This document shows positions 47,284-57,195 of a stretch of 64,000 nt of DNA, one piece after another. The translations under genes and the position numbers were made by a program. Every line of letters starts with the position of its first letter. The stretch's first letter is position 1. Source of the stretch: Polyangium sp. 6x1 (GTDB lineage Bacteria; Myxococcota_A; Polyangia; Polyangiales; Polyangiaceae); NCBI RefSeq assembly GCF_029946515.1, contig NZ_JARZHH010000001.1, positions 434,001 to 498,000 of the forward strand, written 5' to 3'. The notes under the pieces are model-generated. The model was not told the origin of the DNA. It made no database searches and saw only the letters and a program-made list of their open reading frames with translations.

Positions 47284-48855
47284 TCAACGCCCCTCGACGC
47301 CTCCCATCGGCAGACGGAAGCAGAATCGGCTGCCGCGGCCCTCCTCGCTCCCGAACCACATCGCCCCCCCGTGCGCCTCGATGATCGCGCGCGCGATGAA
47401 GAGCCCCACGCCCATTCCACCGTAATCGTGCGGCGTGTCCGTGTGCGCGCGGTAGAACCGCTCGAAGATGCGAGCCTGCATGGCTCGTGGAATGCCGACG
47501 CCCCGATCCTGGATGCAGACGCAGGCCTCTCGGCCGTTCGCGATCACCTCGACGTCGACCTCGCTCCCCGGGGCGGAAAATCGAAACGCATTGTCGAGCA
47601 CGCTGTAGATCACGGATTCGAGGCGCTGGCGGTCCGCCGAGACGGTCGCCTCGCCCTCGATATGCAGCCGGATCACGTGGGTTCGTCCGTCGGCCGCGAA
47701 ACGACGGGCGACCTCCCGCACGAGCGCGGGCAAGTCCACTTGCTCGTGCACGAGCTCGAGCGTGCCCGCCTGGAGCTGCGAGATGTCGAGCAGGTCCTGG
47801 ACGATCCTGTCGATGCGGTCCGCCCCTCGATTGATGGCCTCGAGCGCGCTCCGCGACCGCGACGAGAGATCGGCCGGCGCGCGGCGGAGGAGGAGCTGCG
47901 CGTGACCCTTCATCACGGCGACCGGCGTCTCGAGCTCGTGGGCGGCGATCCGGACGAACTCCTCTTTGAGCTGATCGAGCTTCATGCACCCGGTCACGTC
48001 GCGCGCGACCCAGACGGCGCCGCGGACGTCGCCATTTCGATCGAAAATGGGCGCCGCGCTCCGCTGGATGTAGAGCGAGCTTGCCATGCCGGGCAGGCGC
48101 ACCATGCCCCATTCCCCGCAGACGGTCTCGCCTCCGAGCGCGCGGACGATCGGCATTTCCTCGCGCTTGACGGGTCGCCCGTCGAGGTGGCGAAGCTGCA
48201 TGGAATCGAGGACCGCCCCGGGATCCCGCGGGGCTTCGCTCGCCTGCTCGATGCCGAACAGGCGCAAGGCCGCGCGATTCGCCAGGGTGACCCAATCGAC
48301 GGCATCGACGACGAGGACGGGGTCGAGCATGATGCCGGTCACCGCCTCGAGCTCGGCCGCGCGCCTCTCGGCCGTGTCCAGGTTTCGCTCGCGTTCGGTG
48401 ATGTCCGCGAGTGTCGTCACGCGGACCCTGCGGCCCTGATAGACGATGCTCTTGCCTCGGAGCTCGACGGGGAATGTCGTGCCGTCCTTGCGCCGCCCGA
48501 TGGCCTCGTACGTCTCCTCGCTCGCGTCGAGGACGCTCTGCCGCGCGAGCGTGGCGGACGCCGGCACGAGCCAATCGAGGCTGTGTTTGCACGTGATCTC
48601 CTCGAGCGTGTAGCCGAACATGCGCGCGAGCTCGTCATTCGCGAAGAGAACGAGCTCGTCGTCGTGGATCGCGATCGCGTCGAACGTCGTCTGCGTACAG
48701 GCGCGGAACCGCTCCTCACTTTCCCGCAATGCTTGCTCGGCTCGATGCAGGCGCTCGACGATCTCCTGACAACTCACTTCCGCTTCAGGTGGCGCCGCGC
48801 TCTCGGCCCCGTCGGAGCTCGGTCCCCGGGTGCTCCCCTTGCAGGTCACCGACAT
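47284..48855 (-). CDS. Cytosolic PAS-PAS sensor histidine kinase
   Basis: About 523-residue sensor kinase without membrane segments. Two PAS domains (about 40-165 and 170-290) are followed by HisKA with AAHELETPVAVMKG (the residue after phospho-acceptor His-Glu is Leu rather than Arg) and a HATPase with DNAFRFSAPGSE, DRGVGI and GGMGVGLFIARAI. No response regulator is adjacent. The start is uncertain: ATG 48855 is chosen because upstream in-frame codons up to 48957 read as non-coding; none has a good ribosome-binding site. It is separated from ethA by 66 bp, same direction. Confidence 0.85.
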   Translation of the reverse strand: MSVTCKGSTRGPSSDGAESAAPPEAEVSCQEIVERLHRAEQALRESEERFRACTQTTFDAIAIHDDELVLFANDELARMFGYTLEEITCKHSLDWLVPASATLARQSVLDASEETYEAIGRRKDGTTFPVELRGKSIVYQGRRVRVTTLADITERERNLDTAERRAAELEAVTGIMLDPVLVVDAVDWVTLANRAALRLFGIEQASEAPRDPGAVLDSMQLRHLDGRPVKREEMPIVRALGGETVCGEWGMVRLPGMASSLYIQRSAAPIFDRNGDVRGAVWVARDVTGCMKLDQLKEEFVRIAAHELETPVAVMKGHAQLLLRRAPADLSSRSRSALEAINRGADRIDRIVQDLLDISQLQAGTLELVHEQVDLPALVREVARRFAADGRTHVIRLHIEGEATVSADRQRLESVIYSVLDNAFRFSAPGSEVDVEVIANGREACVCIQDRGVGIPRAMQARIFERFYRAHTDTPHDYGGMGVGLFIARAIIEAHGGAMWFGSEEGRGSRFCFRLPMGGVEGR

Positions 48856-49081
48856 ACCCGGAAGCTGGGCCACGGCGGCGCCACCTGCAACGCAAAGCGA
48901 GTCAAGGGCGAACATCGATCCAGGCTGCCACGGCACGACCGACGAGAACGGACGCAATGCCGGAGGGCAACCACGAGGCCGCTCTTCGAAGGCCGCCCCG
49001 CCCGCGCGGACGCGGCCATCGACGACGAGCCTGCGAGCCCGGCCGCGAGGCGCGGCCGAGCTGCCGAGGGGGCGCCGAAGG

Positions 49082-49723
49082 TCAGCCCTTCCAGTGCGGG
49101 GGAATCGTCTTCGCGTAATAGGGCAATGCCTCGACGCGCTTCATCCACGCCGTGGTGCGGGCGGGCCAGAGGTCGCCGAGGCCATGCCCGGGCAACCGGT
49201 CGTCGACGCGACGGATCGCGCGAATGTGCGGATAGGCCGCGAAATCGGCGAGCGAGAGCTCACCTGCCAGCCAATCGCCCGTGAGCCGGGCCTCCCATCG
49301 CGCGAGCTCTTCGAGGATCGCCGCCTGCGCCTCGGCGATCTTGGTCGCGTCCCGCGCCTCTTCCTTGGTGTACAAAGTTTCCTGGAACAGGCGCCGCTGC
49401 ACCGGGGCGATGTACCCGTCGGCCTCGGCGGCGAGCTGGCGGGCCTTCGCGCGCGTCGCGACGTCGCGCGGCCAGAGCGGAGACTCGGGGAATCGTTCTT
49501 CGAGGTACTCCACGATCGCGTTCGATTCGGCGATCACGAGGCCGTCGTGCACGAGGACGGGCACCTTTCCGCGCGGGTTCACCGCGAGAAACTCGGGGGT
49601 GCGCGTCTCTCCGCGGTCGAACGTGAGCAGCTTCCAATCGTAGTCGAGCTTCTTGTGCTCGAGCGCGAGCCATACCTTCCAGGCGTACGGCGAGCCGGAG
49701 CCGTAGTAGAACGTGAGCGACAT
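49082..49723 (-). CDS. Glutathione S-transferase family protein
   Basis: 213-residue GST-fold protein. The thioredoxin-like N-terminal domain has GSGSPYAWKVWLALEHK, where Ser in SPYA is the likely glutathione-activating residue, and the cis-Pro and glutathione-binding VPVLVHDGLVIAESNAIVEYL. The helical C-terminal domain ends with TTAWMKRVEALP. It probably conjugates or reduces electrophiles in the cytoplasm. AAGGAGG ten bases before ATG 49723 fixes the start; the longer frame upstream lacks a site. Confidence 0.88.
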   Translation of the reverse strand: MSLTFYYGSGSPYAWKVWLALEHKKLDYDWKLLTFDRGETRTPEFLAVNPRGKVPVLVHDGLVIAESNAIVEYLEERFPESPLWPRDVATRAKARQLAAEADGYIAPVQRRLFQETLYTKEEARDATKIAEAQAAILEELARWEARLTGDWLAGELSLADFAAYPHIRAIRRVDDRLPGHGLGDLWPARTTAWMKRVEALPYYAKTIPPHWKG

Positions 49724-49850
49724 CAAAAACGAGCCTCCTTCAGCCGGACGCGGCCGGGCCCCGAGTAAAACCACTCACCAGCGCGCGGTCAACCGCCGGC
49801 CAGGAAACGACCTGCTTGTGCTCCGCACTGTCTGAACGTATGATCAGCCC

Positions 49851-50435
49851 ATGATCTCGCTTCGCACCGTTGCGCTCGACGAGACGCACCACGTGCAGGT
49901 CGGCGCCCTGCCGGAGGCCCTGGTCCCGGACGCCGCCGGCTTCGAGGCGCTCTGGGCGCTGCACCCGGACTCGTTTCACGAGATCAAGATGCACGGCCGC
50001 CTCGTGCGCACGCCGCGATGGCAACAGGCGTACGGTGCGGACTACCGCTACACGGGGAGCACGAATCGCGCGCTCCCGCTCACGCCGCAGATGGACGTCT
50101 GGCTCGGCTGGGCGCGCGAGCATTTCGATCCGCGGCTGAACGGCCTGCTCTTCAACTGGTACGACGGCGCGGAGGGTCATTACATTGGAAAACACCGCGA
50201 CAGCGACATCAACCGCGTCGAGGGTTCGCCGATCGTCACGTTCTCGTTCGGCGAGGAGCGGGTGTTTCGCATGCGACCGTGGCGCGAAAAAGGGTTCGTG
50301 GACGTCCCCGCCGTGCATGCGGGCGTCATCGTGATCCCGTGGGACACGAATCGAGCCTTCACCCACGAGGTCCCCGCGCCGAAGGGCGCGCGCGGGCGCC
50401 GCATTTCGGTCACGATCCGCGGGTTTTACGCGTAA
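49851..50435 (+). CDS. AlkB-like 2-oxoglutarate/Fe(II) dioxygenase
   Basis: 194-residue dioxygenase of the AlkB family, which oxidatively removes alkyl groups from nucleic acids or proteins. Iron ligands are in HRDSD (HxD) and the later FTHEVP His, and 2-oxoglutarate is bound by the Arg in RRISVTIRGF. NWYDGAEGHYIGKHRD is the usual lead-in (N-x-Y). It lacks the DNA-recognition lid length of E. coli AlkB, so the substrate is uncertain. It is divergent from the GST gene across 127 bp and convergent with the HAD gene. Confidence 0.87.
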   Translation: MISLRTVALDETHHVQVGALPEALVPDAAGFEALWALHPDSFHEIKMHGRLVRTPRWQQAYGADYRYTGSTNRALPLTPQMDVWLGWAREHFDPRLNGLLFNWYDGAEGHYIGKHRDSDINRVEGSPIVTFSFGEERVFRMRPWREKGFVDVPAVHAGVIVIPWDTNRAFTHEVPAPKGARGRRISVTIRGFYA

Positions 50436-50439
50436 AACG

Positions 50440-51114
50440 TCACGCCGCGCGCCGGCTCGAGCCGAGCGCGCGATCGAGATCGTCGGCGAGGGCCTGCGGG
50501 GTCGCATAGATTGCAGCCGCGCCCGCCTGTTCGAGCACGTCACGCTCGATGCCGCCGGTCAGCACGCACAAGCACGGCAGCCCGATCTGCTTCGCCGCGA
50601 GGATGTCGTACACGGTATCGCCCACGACGAACGCCTCGGCCGGCCGCCCGAGCGCCGCGAGGGCCTCCGCGAAGATGTCGGGCGCGGGCTTCGTCGTGGA
50701 GACGTCGTCTTTCGAGATGATCACGTCCACGTGCTCGGCGGCCGGGCCGAGCTTCGCGAGGAGCCGATCGAGCTCCTCGCGCCGCGCCGAGCTCGCCAGC
50801 GCGATGCGCACCCCTCGCTCGCGCAGCGCTTCGAGCAGCCGCGCCGCGCCGGGGAGCGCCCGCGCATGCTCGATCAAGCCCGTGTCCACGTATTCCTCGG
50901 CGTGAAATGCGCTCGCCTGCTCGGCGACGTCGTCCGGAACCTCGCCCAGAATCGCGGGCACGAGCCGATCTCCGCCCATTCCAATCGCGTGCAGGATCCG
51001 ATTCGCCTCGATTTCTTTCCCCAGCCGCTCGAACGCCCGTCGCCAGGCGAGCACGTGCAGCAGGTTCGTATCGATCAGCGTCCCATCCACATCGAGCAAT
51101 GCGGCTTTGTTCAT
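50440..51114 (-). CDS. HAD-superfamily hydrolase (phosphatase)
   Basis: 224-residue HAD phosphatase with a helical C1 cap, as in phosphoglycolate phosphatase or beta-phosphoglucomutase relatives. Motif I is LLDVDGTLIDT (nucleophile Asp8), motif II is ALASSA, motif III Lys is in TTKPAPDIF and motif IV is VVGDTVYD. The substrate is unknown. ATG 51114 is used because upstream in-frame sequence does not read as coding. Its stop is four bases from that of the AlkB-like gene. Confidence 0.88.
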   Translation of the reverse strand: MNKAALLDVDGTLIDTNLLHVLAWRRAFERLGKEIEANRILHAIGMGGDRLVPAILGEVPDDVAEQASAFHAEEYVDTGLIEHARALPGAARLLEALRERGVRIALASSARREELDRLLAKLGPAAEHVDVIISKDDVSTTKPAPDIFAEALAALGRPAEAFVVGDTVYDILAAKQIGLPCLCVLTGGIERDVLEQAGAAAIYATPQALADDLDRALGSSRRAA

Positions 51115-51345
51115 GGCGCTCCCGTGCCCGGCAAATTCCAGTCCAGGCCGGCGACGAACCCACGCCCCTTCCATCTTGCAGCATGACCGCAAAACACGAA
51201 TCCGCGCCTTGCATTTCAGCTCGGTTCGTATGCTCGCCGTTGCGACCAACCCATCGTCTTCGGGTAGGGCCCTACGGAGCACCCCGACGCATCAAACAAT
51301 GCCACACGGGCGGGCACGCCGGCCGCGCGGGCCGCGCGGACCTGA

Positions 51346-52782
51346 TCATTCCCACGCGTAATTAAAATCGAGAATCTTGCCTGCGGCATCCAGATCGAAC
51401 ACCCACCGCAGCGACGTGTCCTCGCCGTAGATCGCGCGATAGACGCGCTTGCCCGGCTCGCCGGCCTTGCGATCTTCGAGCAAAACCAGCTTTCGGAGGG
51501 GCGGCTGGAGGGCATTGCCCGGGGTCCCGAACGAGCGCACGCTCGGCAGGATCTGCTCCTTTGCGCTCGGCGCGAATGCGGCCGCATCGAGCGTGCCTTG
51601 CAGGAGGCCCTCCACCACCGCGCGATGTGCGGCCGTCAGGGCAGGATCCGCGTCGGGGATGCCCGGCGCGGCGACCCCGGGCAGAGGCGGCATGTGCATG
51701 CTCGCGATGTTCGGCGCGAGGAGCGGGAGGAGCCGCTGCTCGTTCGTCAAGACGATCACCGAGAGCTTCTGATCCGGGACGCGCAGCACATCGGCGAGCG
51801 CGCCGCCGCCGCTATGCCCGAAGGTCGCCTGTCCGCGCAATCGGCCGACGCCAAAGGCCACGCCGAACTCGCCCGCGCGACCGTCGTTCAGCTTGAACGC
51901 CGTGGCGGCGACCGCCTGTGTTTCCGGGGTGAGGAGCGTGCCCTCGTCCATGGCGACGGCCCAGCGGGCGAGGTCCTTCACGCAAGAAAACATGCCCCCG
52001 GCGGCATAGGCGTGGGCGGGATAGAGGAACCAGGCGCGTTTCTGCGTGCCATTCTCGAGGCGGTAGATCGTGGCCCTCCGCGGAATGACGTCGGCGACGC
52101 GCGCCAGACCTTCCTGCGTCGCGTGCTCGAAGCGCGTACAGGAAAAACCGAGCGGCTGGAAGATGCGGCGCTTCAAGAGCTCCTCGAATCGTTCGCCCGT
52201 GACGGTCTCCAGCACGTGCGTGAGCACCACGAAATCCGTGAGCGCGTATTCGCTGCGCTCGCCGGGCACGTAGGCGAGGGGCGCCTTCTTCGCGGCCTCG
52301 TACCGCGCGGCCACCGAGGCGGCGGCGTCATTCTGATCGCCGGGATCGTCCTTCAAGCCCGACGCATGCGCGGCGAGGTGCCGGACCGTGATCGCCTTCC
52401 AGGCCTCGGGCGCGTCGGGCAGATATTTCGAGATCGGATCATCGAGGCGGATCGTTCCCTCCTGCACGAGGAGCATCACGAGCGTACCCGTGAACACTTT
52501 GGTCGCGGAGGCGATCTGGAACGCGGTCTCGGGCCCGACCTTCGCCTCGGACTCGAGGTCCGCGGCGCCGTACGTGGAGATTCTCTCGACCTTGCCCTGA
52601 CGAACGATGGCCACGGCCACGCCGGGCACGTGGTTTTTCTCCATCACGGCGTGGATGTAGTCGTCCACGGGACCTTCGCGCCTGCTCCCCTCGTCGTTCA
52701 CGGAGCGCGGCTGGTTTTGCGTGGCGCAGCCGAAAAGCAAGAAAGCAGCCAGCGTCAAGGGGCCCCGAGGGATGGTGTGCAT
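51346..52782 (-). CDS. Serine hydrolase of the beta-lactamase/class C family, lipoprotein
   Basis: 478-residue exported hydrolase. The lipobox is LLFGC (Cys near 19). The active-site SxxK is SATK near residue 93, and the third motif is GHSGGG. The second motif, normally YxN, reads YAL in RSEYALTDF, so the Asn is missing. These features fit an esterase, D-aminopeptidase-like or PBP-like enzyme rather than a true beta-lactamase. A C-terminal 120-residue domain after the catalytic part is typical of such lipoproteins. Divergent from the aldo/keto reductase gene with only 44 bp between starts. Confidence 0.85.
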   Translation of the reverse strand: MHTIPRGPLTLAAFLLFGCATQNQPRSVNDEGSRREGPVDDYIHAVMEKNHVPGVAVAIVRQGKVERISTYGAADLESEAKVGPETAFQIASATKVFTGTLVMLLVQEGTIRLDDPISKYLPDAPEAWKAITVRHLAAHASGLKDDPGDQNDAAASVAARYEAAKKAPLAYVPGERSEYALTDFVVLTHVLETVTGERFEELLKRRIFQPLGFSCTRFEHATQEGLARVADVIPRRATIYRLENGTQKRAWFLYPAHAYAAGGMFSCVKDLARWAVAMDEGTLLTPETQAVAATAFKLNDGRAGEFGVAFGVGRLRGQATFGHSGGGALADVLRVPDQKLSVIVLTNEQRLLPLLAPNIASMHMPPLPGVAAPGIPDADPALTAAHRAVVEGLLQGTLDAAAFAPSAKEQILPSVRSFGTPGNALQPPLRKLVLLEDRKAGEPGKRVYRAIYGEDTSLRWVFDLDAAGKILDFNYAWE

Positions 52783-52826
52783 GCGGCGCCGACGCTACCA
52801 TACCGCCCGAGAAGAAGGAGCCCCTC

Positions 52827-53810
52827 ATGCACACGCGTAAGCTCGGTCCCCTCACGGTCTCTGCCCTCGGCCTCGGCTGCATGGGCATGAGCGATTTTTA
52901 CGGCCCGCGCGACGAGGCCGAGTCGATTGCCACGATTCACCGCGCGCTCGATCTCGGCGTCACGCTGCTCGACACGGCAGACATGTACGGACCGTTCACG
53001 AATGAAGAGCTCGTCGGCCGCGCCATCGCGGACCGGCGGGGCGAGGTCGTGCTCGCGACGAAGTGCGGAATCGTGCGGGACGCAAACGATCCGAGCGTAC
53101 GCGGCATCAATGGCACGCCCGCGTACATCCGGAACGCGTGCGACGCGAGCCTCCGGCGCCTCCGCGTCGACGTGATCGATCTCTATCAGCTCCACCGCGT
53201 CGATCCGAAGACGCCGATCGAGGAGAGCGTGGGCGCGATGGCGGACCTCGTGAAGGCGGGCAAGGTACGTGCGATCGGCCTCTCGGAGGCGAGCGCGTCG
53301 ACGCTCCGGCGCGGGCATTCGGTCCATCCGCTGGCCTCCGTGCAGACGGAGTACTCGCTCTGGACGCGGGATCCGGAGGACGACATCCTCTCGGTCTGTC
53401 GCGAGCTCGGCATCGGCTTCCTCGCCTACAGCCCCCTCGGCCGCGGCTTCCTCACCGGGCAAATCAAGCGATTCGAGGACCTCGCGCCCGACGATTTCCG
53501 CCGCAGCTCGCCGCGCTTCCAGGGGGAAAACTTCCAGAAGAACCTCGACCTCGTGGCCAAGGTGGAGGCGATCGCCGCCGAGAAAGGCGTGAAGGCGTCG
53601 CAGCTCGCGCTCGCGTGGGTGCTCGCGCAGGGCGATTTCATCGTGCCCATTCCGGGCACGAAGCGCCGGAGCTACCTCGAAGAGAACGTCGCGGCCGATG
53701 CCATCACGCTCTCGGCGGACGACCTCGCGCGCCTCGACGCGGTCATGCCCCGCGGCGTCGCGGCCGGCGCACGTTACCCGGAGATGAGCATGCGCCTCGT
53801 GAATGCGTAA
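52827..53810 (+). CDS. Aldo/keto reductase
   Basis: 327-residue NADPH-dependent TIM-barrel oxidoreductase. The catalytic tetrad is visible: Asp and Tyr in [14 protein letters not shown], Lys in LATKCG and His in LYQLHR. The nucleotide end has [14 protein letters not shown]. The closest type is the AKR13/YajO-like group acting on aldehydes and small ketones. AAGGAG before ATG 52827 supports the start. A hairpin terminator follows at 53848. Confidence 0.9.
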   Translation: MHTRKLGPLTVSALGLGCMGMSDFYGPRDEAESIATIHRALDLGVTLLDTADMYGPFTNEELVGRAIADRRGEVVLATKCGIVRDANDPSVRGINGTPAYIRNACDASLRRLRVDVIDLYQLHRVDPKTPIEESVGAMADLVKAGKVRAIGLSEASASTLRRGHSVHPLASVQTEYSLWTRDPEDDILSVCRELGIGFLAYSPLGRGFLTGQIKRFEDLAPDDFRRSSPRFQGENFQKNLDLVAKVEAIAAEKGVKASQLALAWVLAQGDFIVPIPGTKRRSYLEENVAADAITLSADDLARLDAVMPRGVAAGARYPEMSMRLVNA

Positions 53811-53847
53811 AAGTTTCGGTCACCGTTGGATTCCCGCCGCGCGCGGG

Positions 53848-53863
53848 GCCCTGTTTGCAGGGC
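53848..53863 (+). terminator. Hairpin after the aldo/keto reductase gene
   Basis: GCCCTG-TTTG-CAGGGC, extended on both sides by GC-rich partly paired arms (GCGCGGG and CCGCCGCGC), starts 38 bp after the stop codon. There is no T run. Confidence 0.5.
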
Positions 53864-54069
53864 TCCGCCGCGCCTGCACGTGACATGTGAGAAAGACTTG
53901 ACAAGGTGGATGGCTGTTCGGTTCATTGCGCCCCCGCCATGCACGCCAACCTGACATTTCGGTCGCTCGGACTCGCACGGCTGCGAGAGCTTTGTTCCGT
54001 GGCGGCCTTCGACTTCGCGGACGCAGCGCGCGTCTCCACCCCTTCCGACACCGCCGCGAGGAATTCGAC

Positions 54070-54912
54070 ATGATCCAGGAGCACGACGTCCGGGAGTTTT
54101 ACGACAGCGCCTTGCACGCGTACCAGGCGCTCATGGGAGATCGGTGGCACCACGGCGATCCGGAAGCGGAGGCGCGTGGTCTCTCCGGCCTCGAAGCTTG
54201 CCAGATCATGGAGGAGAAGCTCCTCGCGCACAGCGGGCTCGCGCGCGGCGGCTGGGCGCTCGACTTCGGCTCCGGCATCGGCGGCCCCACGCTGCACATG
54301 GCCAAGGTATCGGGCGCCTCGTTCATCGGGGTCACGAACAACGACCGCCTGAATCGACGCGCCCGAGAGCGCTCCGCCGAGCAGAGGATGACGGACCGCG
54401 CGCAGTTTCTTACGCTCGAGGACACGGGCTACAAACATCTTCCGTTCCCCGATGGGTGCTTCGATGCGGTGACGTTTTTCGAGTCCGTCTGCCATATCCC
54501 GGACAAACCGGCGTTGTTCCGCGAGCTCGCGCGGGTGCTCAAACCGGGCGGCCGCCTGGTTGGGGAGGACTGGCTGCAGAGGCCATTCGGCGAGCACGTG
54601 ACCGAGGAAGCGATCATGGTGTTCATGCGGCCAGTCAACGAGCACATTCGGATACCAGGCCACGGCACGGTCGAGAGCTACCGGCGCATGATGGCAGACG
54701 CGGGGCTCGAAGTGCTCGTCGCCGAGGACCTTTTCCCCGACGGCCCGTGCTGGGGGAGCACGCCGGACGACGATCGCCCGAAATGGTTGGGCTACGAAGG
54801 ACCCGAAGGGGAGTTGTTCCGCAAAGGCAAGGTGGCCCTCGACGCTGCGCGAGCGTCCGGCGTGTTCACCGTCGGCATGTTTGTGGCGCAAAAGCCGAAA
54901 AATCCGGCATGA
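54070..54912 (+). CDS. Class I SAM-dependent methyltransferase
   Basis: 280-residue methyltransferase. SAM motif I is LDFGSGIGGPTLHMA, then the acidic turn near FIGVTNNDRL, FDAVTFFESVCHI and the ARVLKPGGRLVGEDW strand. The layout resembles sarcosine/glycine or geranyl-diphosphate and tocopherol-type C/N-methyltransferases (GIGGPTLHMA is typical), but the acceptor is unknown. ATG 54070 is chosen because it begins the conserved N-terminal helix HDVREFYDSALHAYQALMG. A TTGACA at 53898 could be its -35 element; the matching -10 is poor. Confidence 0.85.
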   Translation: MIQEHDVREFYDSALHAYQALMGDRWHHGDPEAEARGLSGLEACQIMEEKLLAHSGLARGGWALDFGSGIGGPTLHMAKVSGASFIGVTNNDRLNRRARERSAEQRMTDRAQFLTLEDTGYKHLPFPDGCFDAVTFFESVCHIPDKPALFRELARVLKPGGRLVGEDWLQRPFGEHVTEEAIMVFMRPVNEHIRIPGHGTVESYRRMMADAGLEVLVAEDLFPDGPCWGSTPDDDRPKWLGYEGPEGELFRKGKVALDAARASGVFTVGMFVAQKPKNPA

Positions 54913-55015
54913 GGGGCGCCTCGTGAATGCGTGATCGGCACGGGGGAGGCCCCTCGCACCCCCGCAGGGAACCTGCCCGCCCTGGTTTTCCTCGCCCCGT
55001 CCGCTATCCTCCGGC

Positions 55016-55591
55016 ATGCTCTCCAAATTCGCGGCCACGAGGGCCATCCTCGCCAGTTACTTCGACGCGTTCAAAGCGTTCCCCGACGCCCCACAAGCCG
55101 TCTTCACGAAGTACGGGCTTGGACGAGTGGGGCCCAGCGGCGAGTTCGAGATCCTGCCCACCTGCCCGCTCGACAAGGTCATTGCCGCGATGAATGAGTT
55201 CTTCACCGTCATCGGTCCGCAGAGGGCCTTCGAGATGGGTGTCCAAGTCGTGAACTACGTCGCGGTTCCGCCCGGGGCCACCGACATCGTCACGGCGATG
55301 CAGTTCTTCGACGCGGGGTACCACCTCAATCACCTCGAAGACGGCGTGCCCATGTTCGATTCGCAAACGGGCACGATGCGAGAGGGCATTGGTCATTACA
55401 AGTGCGTATCCTCCTCCCGGCACCGAGCCGTCATGGTGGTGGACTCGCCGTACAACTGCGATCTGGACCGCGGAATCATCCAGACCTGGGCGCGCCGATT
55501 CGAACGCACCGCCCTCGTCACACACCTCGAACCCACCGTTTGTCGAAAAACACGCGGTCCGCGTTGCCGTTACGAGGTGAGCTGGAAGTAA
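55016..55591 (+). CDS. Hypothetical protein with V4R-like C-terminus
   Basis: 191-residue cytosolic protein. No family can be named with confidence. The C-terminal TVCRKTRGPRCRYEVSWK, two cysteines bracketing a short loop before a final strand, resembles the end of V4R/4-vinyl-reductase or DUF2378-type small-molecule sensor domains common in myxobacteria. The middle has SSRHRAVMVVDSPYNCDLDRG. Its start is 103 bp after the methyltransferase stop, same strand. Confidence 0.65.
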   Translation: MLSKFAATRAILASYFDAFKAFPDAPQAVFTKYGLGRVGPSGEFEILPTCPLDKVIAAMNEFFTVIGPQRAFEMGVQVVNYVAVPPGATDIVTAMQFFDAGYHLNHLEDGVPMFDSQTGTMREGIGHYKCVSSSRHRAVMVVDSPYNCDLDRGIIQTWARRFERTALVTHLEPTVCRKTRGPRCRYEVSWK

Positions 55592-55672
55592 AACGCGGGC
55601 GCCGGCGCACAAAAAGCGTCCGCCCCGACATCGCCCTCGCCGCCCCTCAGAATCGCGACCTGCTCGTGCTCC

Positions 55673-56602
55673 TCAACGCGGGCCCCGGATCGCCCACGCA
55701 ATGCCGCTCTGGAGCGTGCCGAGGGTGACGATCCCCTGGAGGTCCGCGCCGAGATCCACGAGCGTCCGCGCGATCGACGGGCTCATTCCCGTGAGCACGA
55801 CACGCGCGCCGAGCAGCTTCGCGGCCTGCGCCGCGTGAACGAGCGCGTGTGCGACGTGCGTGTCGACGATACGGATCCCCGTGACATCCAGAATTGCAAC
55901 GGTCGCCTGGTGCCGCGTGATCCCCTCGAGCAATGCATCGAGGATCTGCGCTGCTCGACGCTCGTCGATCGTGCCGACAAGGGGCATGGCGACGACGTGG
56001 TCGGCGATGGGCAGGAGCGGCGTCGTGAGCTCGCGAATCGTCGCTTCCTGCGCGGCGATGATCGTCTCCTGCAAGGCGGCGCGCGCGTCCTCGGCGTCCT
56101 GCTCGCGCGACATGTCAATGGCCACCGTGCCCACGCCGAAGGCCTCGCCCTGCCCGTCCCGGATCGGAAACTTCACCGTCAGGTAGGTCCTTTTCCCCCC
56201 ATCTGGCACGGTCAGCGTGGCGGCGAACTGCTGCCGCCCCTCCGTCATCGCGCGCCGATCCGCCGCGTCCATCGTCGGCACGTCGGCCGCCGCGAGCACG
56301 GCCGACCCCTGACGCCCGAGGAGCTCTGCCGCCGGACGGCCCGCGAACCTCCCGTATTCCTCGTTCACCAGGACAAACCGACCCTCGAGATCCTTGACGA
56401 ACATCAGGGCGGGCGTGTTGTCGAGAAACGCGCGGAGCACCGCCTGCTGCGCCCGGAGATCCTCATCCATTCGCTTTGACGCGTGGGCGTCGACCGCGGC
56501 CCCCTCCACCTCGGCGAGCCTGCGGCGTAGCCGCTCGACCTCCGCCCGCAGCTCGTCACGCTCGGCCTCGATGCTGCTCGCCGTCTCGGCGCACTCCCTC
56601 AT
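55673..56602 (-). CDS. PAS-STAS regulator (RsbR-like), second copy
   Basis: 309-residue paralogue of the protein at 38914. A coiled coil (about 8-60) is followed by a PAS domain (about 55-170, with PALMFVKDLEGRFVLVNEEYGRFAG) and a STAS domain (about 190-300, with AILDVTGIRIVDTHVAHALVHA and GTLQSGIAWAIR). The STAS linker ATIRELTTPLLPIADHVVAMPLVGTID is nearly the same as in the other copy. Both probably join stressosome-like assemblies. The partner kinase is not in the window. Confidence 0.87.
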   Translation of the reverse strand: MRECAETASSIEAERDELRAEVERLRRRLAEVEGAAVDAHASKRMDEDLRAQQAVLRAFLDNTPALMFVKDLEGRFVLVNEEYGRFAGRPAAELLGRQGSAVLAAADVPTMDAADRRAMTEGRQQFAATLTVPDGGKRTYLTVKFPIRDGQGEAFGVGTVAIDMSREQDAEDARAALQETIIAAQEATIRELTTPLLPIADHVVAMPLVGTIDERRAAQILDALLEGITRHQATVAILDVTGIRIVDTHVAHALVHAAQAAKLLGARVVLTGMSPSIARTLVDLGADLQGIVTLGTLQSGIAWAIRGPR

Positions 56603-56813
56603 GATGATTTCCCTGAGTCTGCGACCCTAGTCGCTCTCATTGGTAGCGTAAAGGACGGCGCACATTCAGGACGCGCGAAAACGAAGGCCAAAACCCGTGA
56701 GACAACCAACTGGCCCCGCCACGTCGGGCTCGGCGGTAGGGCAGAACTGGATTGCATTCAAGAAAGGGAGGGCACGTGCGGGACCGTGGCCGGGCGCTTC
56801 GGCCCCGTCACCT

Positions 56814-56837
56814 GCCAGGGCGTCGATTTGCCCTGGC
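56814..56837 (-). terminator. Hairpin after the 56879-57124 gene
   Basis: GCCAGGGC and GCCCTGGC form a perfect eight-base stem around an eight-base loop (GTCGATTT), 42 bp beyond the stop of the small gene on the minus strand. Confidence 0.5.
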
Positions 56838-56878
56838 GGGGCGGCTCGCCTGCGGCCACGGCAACGCTCGCCGATGCT

Positions 56879-57124
56879 TCATCCCCGCCCGCCGCGGCCG
56901 CGCGAATGCGCCCGATCGAAAGGAACGCCGTGGCGCCACGGCTCGCCCGGCGCGTCCCCTCGATCGCTGACCACGCCCGTCGCCGGCCTGTCGCCCTCGT
57001 ATCCGGTCTCCTGCACGTGTTCCTGCGCGATGCGCTCGCTCTCGACGGTCTCGATGTCCGGGCGGACGGACGGCTCGTCGGACTCGCCCTTCGGCTTGCT
57101 CGGTCCCTGATTCTCGTTTGCCAT
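56879..57124 (-). CDS. Small disordered hydrophilic protein
   Basis: 81-residue highly polar protein (starts MANENQGPSKPKGESDEP), rich in Glu, Gly, Pro and Arg with an Arg/Gly tail, and no hydrophobic core. GGAGGG nine bases before ATG 57124 supports translation. It sits 71 bp downstream of the murein endopeptidase gene in the same direction and is followed by a hairpin. Function unknown. It may be a stress or nucleic-acid-associated protein. Confidence 0.6.
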   Translation of the reverse strand: MANENQGPSKPKGESDEPSVRPDIETVESERIAQEHVQETGYEGDRPATGVVSDRGDAPGEPWRHGVPFDRAHSRGRGGRG

Positions 57125-57195
57125 CGGATGACCCTCCCGGAGCGCATCTCGGGCCGCCCCGCGCCCACGGCAAGCGCGGAGCGAAGGAAAACCCG

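Noticed and set aside
53898..53926. Sigma-70 promoter for the methyltransferase gene
   Set aside because: TTGACA is clear, but no acceptable -10 hexamer occurs at 16-18 bp, so it is only mentioned in the gene entry.
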